Shown here piece after piece: positions 59,495 through 64,000 of a stretch of 64,000 nucleotides of DNA. The stretch lies in contig WTPW01000016.1 in NCBI GenBank assembly GCA_009809945.1, positions 97,650-161,649 on the forward strand. The letters run 5' to 3'. The position numbers and the translations under genes were made by a program. Source of the DNA: Gigaspora margarita (taxonomy: Eukaryota; Glomeromycota; Glomeromycetes; Diversisporales; Gigasporaceae). The notes beneath the pieces were generated by a model, which ran no database searches, had not been told where the DNA came from, and worked only from the letters and a program-made list of their open reading frames with translations. Positions within the stretch are counted from its first letter, which is position 1, and each line of letters starts with the position of its first letter.

Positions 59495-59499
59495 CATAT
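58877..59499. other. Upstream region of the protease-like gene, no gene
   Basis: AT-rich, probably containing the promoter, but no specific element can be supported. It ends in long T homopolymers (59457-59530) that mark the start of direct repeat B. Confidence 0.4.
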
Positions 59500-60460
59500 T
59501 TTTTTTTTTTTCTTTTTTTTTTTTTTTGCCACTCTATAAAGAAGCAATTATGGTAATATAGATATAGTAATAACAGAATACTAAAGGTTAATCATTGTTT
59601 GTAACTCTTAAAAAAAAAAAAGCGTCCTTTAGAGAATTACCAATTTTAATTAAGATCAAATGTTATATGACTATCAAAATTTGCCAATGAATTTGATTTG
59701 TTAAAATGTGAACATGATTTCAAAAAAAAAGAAACAATTTTAGTTTTGATTTTGCATTACAATATTTAATTAAGATCAAATGTTATATTACTATCAAAAT
59801 TTGCCAAGGAATTTGAATGTGAACATGATTTCAAAAAAAAAGAAACAATTTTAGCCTTGAGTTTGCATTACATCTGGATTTTACTTCAAAATCTGAATGG
59901 CCTTTTTCCCTTGGCAGCACTTATACGTTAAATTTACAATTGCAAAAAAAAAATAAATAAATAAATATGGAAAATTTAGTATTTTCATAAGGGAATGATC
60001 CATTTAACAGCATGAAAAATTTCTATAATTGTTGACAGGAGCATGGTTAAAAAGCCATTAATTGCTCGATCGAATTTTGTTATATGTGGTATATTATTAT
60101 TATAACAAATAATTTTTAAAATATTATTTTATATGAGCATGTAATGTATCATAGATAATTCATATACTTTTATAAGGCGCTACTAAAACCATAGATGTTG
60201 CATAGATAAAAATTCTGGTGTCAAATATACGAAACTTTACTGCATTTTAAGGGGATTAAAATGTGATTTTTGGATCAACATTGCAATACTTGTATAAATA
60301 ATTTAAAAAAAGGAGTTTAATTATGCTAATGACATTTGTTGTGAGCCAGGATCATCTTAATAAAATGATTGACATGAGTAAATGATTTTTGTTTTAAAAA
60401 AATTTTGTTGACATTCATAATAATTTGCGTAAATAAGCAAGTCCAGGGAAAATCGGTATG
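59500..60460. repeat. Direct repeat B (about 1 kb)
   Basis: Same orientation and order of landmarks as 55279-56299. Contains an internal 117 bp tandem duplication (59646 and 59763) and a 40 bp insertion with GTTGACAGGAGCATGG at 60030. It ends 190 bp upstream of the next gene's signal-peptide ATG. Confidence 0.8.
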
Positions 60461-60652
60461 TAACAAACTTTTTGAAGCATCTAAATCTTGATAATTTTAA
60501 TGAGTAATATAGAGATATAATTTATATAACTGAGGCCAAATTTTTCCGTGGCATTACTCAAATTTATATTTAAAATAATTTCGAAAAACTTAATCCTCAT
60601 AAAAATTTTAATAACTTCGTCCTAAAAAATTTTAATTAATAAATATTTTATA

Positions 60653-62735
60653 ATGATTATAAAAATATTTATATTACTTTTTTTTTCTTTTCTATACCGG
60701 AAGTTTATACCTGGTCTTCTATACATTTATATATAATATATGCAACATTACCTATTCAAATGATTTATTTCATATTGATGAACAAAGTGGAGTCTTTTAC
60801 ACTGATTCACCATATGTACAAGATGTAACATATATTGGCAAGGGTGCGAGAAATTTTCCTACTCACATGTATTTAATCAATTTGGATGGATGCACCAATG
60901 ATTGCAACATAATGTTTAAGGCTGAAGTTGGTCAGGATTTCTCCTTAACGTCACCAGGTAGATATTATTGCAATGCATCGAGTTCATATCAACCATTTGC
61001 AGTTAATGTAACATCTATTAACATTTATTCCGGCGTTAGTCCCAACATTAAATATAATGTTCCACCTAGTATTGTTTTACATTATTGTAAGCAAGGAATA
61101 AATATTAATGATAATAGTAAAACTATTAATAGTACTAAGGATGCTTTTGCCTGCCTTGATGGATTAACTTCATCACCTTTTGGAACTCATTTAGGACTTA
61201 TTAATATTGGTCAATATACTAAACAATTTTTTAATATGAGTATTTATTCACAATCAACTATTTCTTTGGCTAATGCTGTAAATAATTTTGCTCAAATAAT
61301 GAATTCAATCGCTCTTGGTGCAAAGGATGGTAGTAACTCTGCTCTGGATAAGTTGGATGATATTAGAAATAATTTAGTTCCTGAACATAATAAATCAGCT
61401 CAAGTAATGCATATTTTTTGGATAACGATAGAAGCATTTGCTTTATTATTACTCAGCGTAGCATTCGAAGGGTTGGGATTAGCAATATTTGGTGAAGAAG
61501 CAGCAGCAGGAGCAACAGCAGAAGAAGTAGCTGAAGGGGCAGTTCTTGTTGAACGTGGATCTATTGCTTTTTCAAGGGGATTTATTAAAGTAGTCCTTTC
61601 AGTTCTTGTCTTTGCTAAAGAAAAGGCTGAACCAGAAAAGCCTGACTCTAAACCTGAAGAATGGTTAAATTTAGCTAATCAATCTATAGTAAATTCCACA
61701 AAATTGATTGAAGATAATAGACAAAATGATTCTTATATTGAGTTAAATAAAGCTTTAATTTATCAAAGTCATATTCCTACTGAATTATTGACACAACAAC
61801 CTTTTAATCAAATACCAAGTGATATTCAGAATCTTATTGACCTTTTACAAAGACATTATTTTTCTTCTGGAAATACTGATGGCTCTGTGTTTCCTATGAT
61901 GAGAGTTATGGCTGCAATTGTAGAAGAATCTGATTCCGGAGAATTAACATCAGGAGCTCGTTTTAATCCATTAGCAGCGAGAGAACCATGGTGACCAACC
62001 AAAAAAAGGTTTCCGAATGCTGCATTTACCGCTGTAAATAAAAAAAGGAATATAAATCTTCCTTTTGGAGCAAGTGTTGATTTATTAAAAACACTATCAA
62101 TTGAGGATGCTATGAATAATTTCCAAAAAACTATGGATAGTTCATCAATAACTCTTGATGATTTAAAAAGTCAAATTAATAATATAACATCTTCAATTAA
62201 TACAGAATTCAAAAATAGTATTGCTTCTAATCTTGATGGAAGAGACATGTTAGTCTTGGATAATTTTCTTACACCCCAGATAGGTACTACTGAAGATAAT
62301 GGAAGATCTATAATGGCTAAAGTTACAAATGAATATATTACAGCAAAAATAATAAGTATAGTTATGAATGCATATGGAGCTGTCATATGTTCGAATAGTG
62401 ATGTTCAACAACAATATAGTGAATATTTGTGCAATTGTAATGCACCTATTGGTAATGGTAGTTGTATATTTGCTGGTGGATTTGGTCCTAATAATGATGG
62501 AAGTTATGACGAATATAGACATGAACAAATAGATTTAATTCATCAATGGAGAGATGTGTCAGATATTTGCCATAATGTCAATGGTTGGGGATTTAATTAT
62601 GATACATGTGAAGGTTATAAAAGACATGGAAAACCCCCTTCAAGTGGTAAAGGAGGATTTAAATGTACTACTGGTGTTGGTGGAAATAAAAGATCTACAA
62701 GATATCTAAGTTGTAGTGCAACCGATAACCCTTAA
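60653..62735 (+). CDS. Large secreted protein of unknown function, one in-frame TGA
   Basis: An ATG at 60653 opens a signal-peptide-like run (MIIKIFILLFFSFLY). The main frame is one base out of register and open from 60657, so a short frameshift or an unrecognised splice near 60700 joins them. The first Met in the main frame is at 60867. From there 623 codons run to TAA at 62735, broken only by TGA at 61992-61994 (after AREPW). The mature part has many N-glycosylation sequons and paired Cys near the N terminus. A hydrophobic segment follows (ITIEAFALLLLSVAFEGLGLAIF), then an Ala/Glu helix, a helical stretch (DDLKSQINNITSSINTEF) and a Cys-rich tail (CNCNAPIGNGSC, CHNVNGWGF, CEGYKRHG, FKCTTGVGG). 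The order resembles fungal DUF7872-type proteins as I recall them, but this is unverified. It is the best-preserved long frame in the window. Confidence 0.75.
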
Positions 62736-63324
62736 TGTTATCCATATATTATAATTATAATAATTACCATATTCTTATTAATATCAGATATATATGACTT
62801 TATTATATTTTAAATTTAGCATATATATAAATTATTTATACAACATTTAATTGATATAACTAGAATATAATTATGTGCCCAATTTTATTTAATTACTTGA
62901 TTTTGTACACCCCCTAGACAAAAGTCACCAGTTCGATCTTTTTTTTTTTTAATAATAGAATATAAAAATATTAATTTTTGATTTTGATTTTATTATCGAT
63001 AATTTTTTTTAGCTTATATCCTATTATTAATCCTCTATCTCTGATTATTGCCTTTTAAAATTAAGTTTGGTCATGTGCATACTTACTTATTGGTTTCATC
63101 TTGTTCGTGACCTTCCAAATTTCCTTTTGACTAAAACAGAAAAAATTTTCGAATCTTACTTTCCTAAAAAATTTTTAATGAATTCAAGCCATATTTATTC
63201 GATTTTTTAAGTTCGTCAACTTTTAATTCCATAGTTACATGTATCATTATTATTTAAACCTTATTTTGAATTTATTTACATATGTACTGAAAATACATGA
63301 TCTTTATTAATAAATTGTATTATA
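62736..63324. other. Intergenic; isolated B-box-like word
   Basis: Near 62925-62940 GTCACCAGTTCGATC followed by a T-run resembles the B box of a tRNA or SINE plus a pol III terminator. No A box is visible at the right distance, so it is probably a fragment. Otherwise AT-rich. Confidence 0.35.
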
Positions 63325-63478
63325 CGACAGGGTGAAACCTGAGTTGTGAAATAATGAATCTGCTATGATCATCACATGAGGGTGAAATCTGCTTTTATAT
63401 AATAAAAACATATTAAAACGCAGATTTCATCCTAACCCAATCTACAAAGCGGATTACAACTCAGGTTTCATCCTGTTC
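63325..63478. mobile_element. 154 bp hairpin MITE with TA duplication
   Basis: ACAGGGTGAAACCTGAGTTG faces ACAACTCAGGTTTCATCCTG. A second nested inverted pair is GGGTGAAATCTGC/GCAGATTTCATCC. TA lies on both sides (63323-63324 and 63479-63480). The whole element can fold into one hairpin. Confidence 0.7.
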
Positions 63479-63908
63479 TATTATCATTATTATTATGGAC
63501 AGGACTGATAAATTATTTAGAAAATTAATAGCATAATTCAGAAATATGAATGCAATCATTTCTATTTTCAAATAGTTCATTATTATGCTAATAAATACAG
63601 CGATTAAAAACCAATTAGGGAGGCAAATTCCAACAAAAAATTTACATACTTGTTTAGCTCAAAATAGTTTGTTGATATCAGATAATCAAACAGCAAATGG
63701 AATTTGGAAAATCAACATTTATGATTTTACGAGCATTGCACTATCTTGTTATAGGTAATGGCAAGTGGATTTTTAGAATCAGGATTTTATTCTATATTGA
63801 ATGGTATAACGAAATCAAGTCAGCAATTAAGCAATGACTATATACGTACGTACGTACTGTACGTATGAGAAAATAAATTACAGAGTCAGGTATCGCACCT
63901 TGAAAGTA
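63479..63908. other. No gene seen; short ACGT microsatellite
   Basis: ACGTACGTACGTAC at about 63846-63859, followed by TGTACGTA. Otherwise AT-rich. Confidence 0.5.
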
Positions 63909-64000
63909 CCAGGAACAGAGTTTTCTGTAAGTAAAAACGGAGAGCATGGTTTACCAAAATGTTCAAGGATGTTCATCCACAAAATCTTGCATTTGGTTGG
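63909..64000 (+). repeat. Start of an ACCAGGAACG-family repeat, runs off the window
   Basis: ACCAGGAACAGAG, then GAGCATGGTTTA, then ATTTGGTTGG follow the order of 50431-50520 (ACCAGGAACGTAG, GTGTATGGTTTA, CTGATTGGATGG). Confidence 0.5.

Noticed and set aside
62171..62528. Minus-strand ORFs at 62171-62386 and 62250-62528
   Set aside because: Antisense shadows of the secreted-protein frame.

Overview
The window looks like nuclear DNA of an arbuscular-mycorrhizal fungus (Glomeromycotina, Rhizophagus-like). It is extremely AT-rich, crowded with transposons, and has intron-containing secreted-protein genes with short GT-AG introns. It also holds relics of kelch, trypsin-like, retroelement and hAT genes of the kinds expanded in these fungi. 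The organism is inferred from this content and was not tested by any search. No housekeeping gene was recognised.

Layout. 1-2534 is the 3' part of a Helitron-like element: an internal minisatellite, a GC-rich hairpin, then CTAG. 2535-4715 holds tandem duplications. 4716-5470 is a tRNA-headed SINE with a perfect target-site duplication (TSD). 5490-6710 is a two-unit satellite rich in CCCTAA. 7086-8130 is a dead Ty3-type integrase. 8500-12700 is mostly minisatellites, including a 1.1 kb array of palindromic modules, plus a gag-like relic. 13113-14233 carries a Tc1/mariner-like and a hAT-like MITE. 14278-15535 (-) is a broken trypsin-like protease. 16396-22656 is a nest of elements inside one another. 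24595-26000 (-) is a dead hAT transposase. 27967-30230 is a hAT-like non-autonomous element with its own passenger. 31797-39369 (-) is an almost full-length APE-type LINE (gag-like ORF1, endonuclease, RT, RNase H, zinc finger) with a perfect 16 bp TSD. 40841-46400 is a 5.5 kb element with inverted repeats of about 0.5 kb, two internal satellites and a nested hAT-like element that contains the sequence gap. 46420-46940 is a more GC-rich block of unknown nature.

The right-hand third is where protein genes survive. 49304-50120 is a kelch-repeat pseudogene with a signal peptide. 50431-51943 is a repeat element with short terminal inverted repeats. 56519-58876 (-) is a nine-exon, secreted, pepsin-fold gene in which neither catalytic DTG motif is kept. 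60653-62735 (+) is a long secreted protein of unknown function, interrupted by one in-frame TGA. The protease-like gene lies between two direct repeats of about 1 kb (55279-56299 and 59500-60460).

No genes here form an operon or a pathway. The coherent story is secreted-protein genes decaying among layers of mobile elements. Many of the lesions that can be polarised look like C-to-T or G-to-A changes: the diverged MITE and Helitron ends, premature TGA codons and one lost splice donor. That pattern would fit cytosine deamination, but this is an inference.
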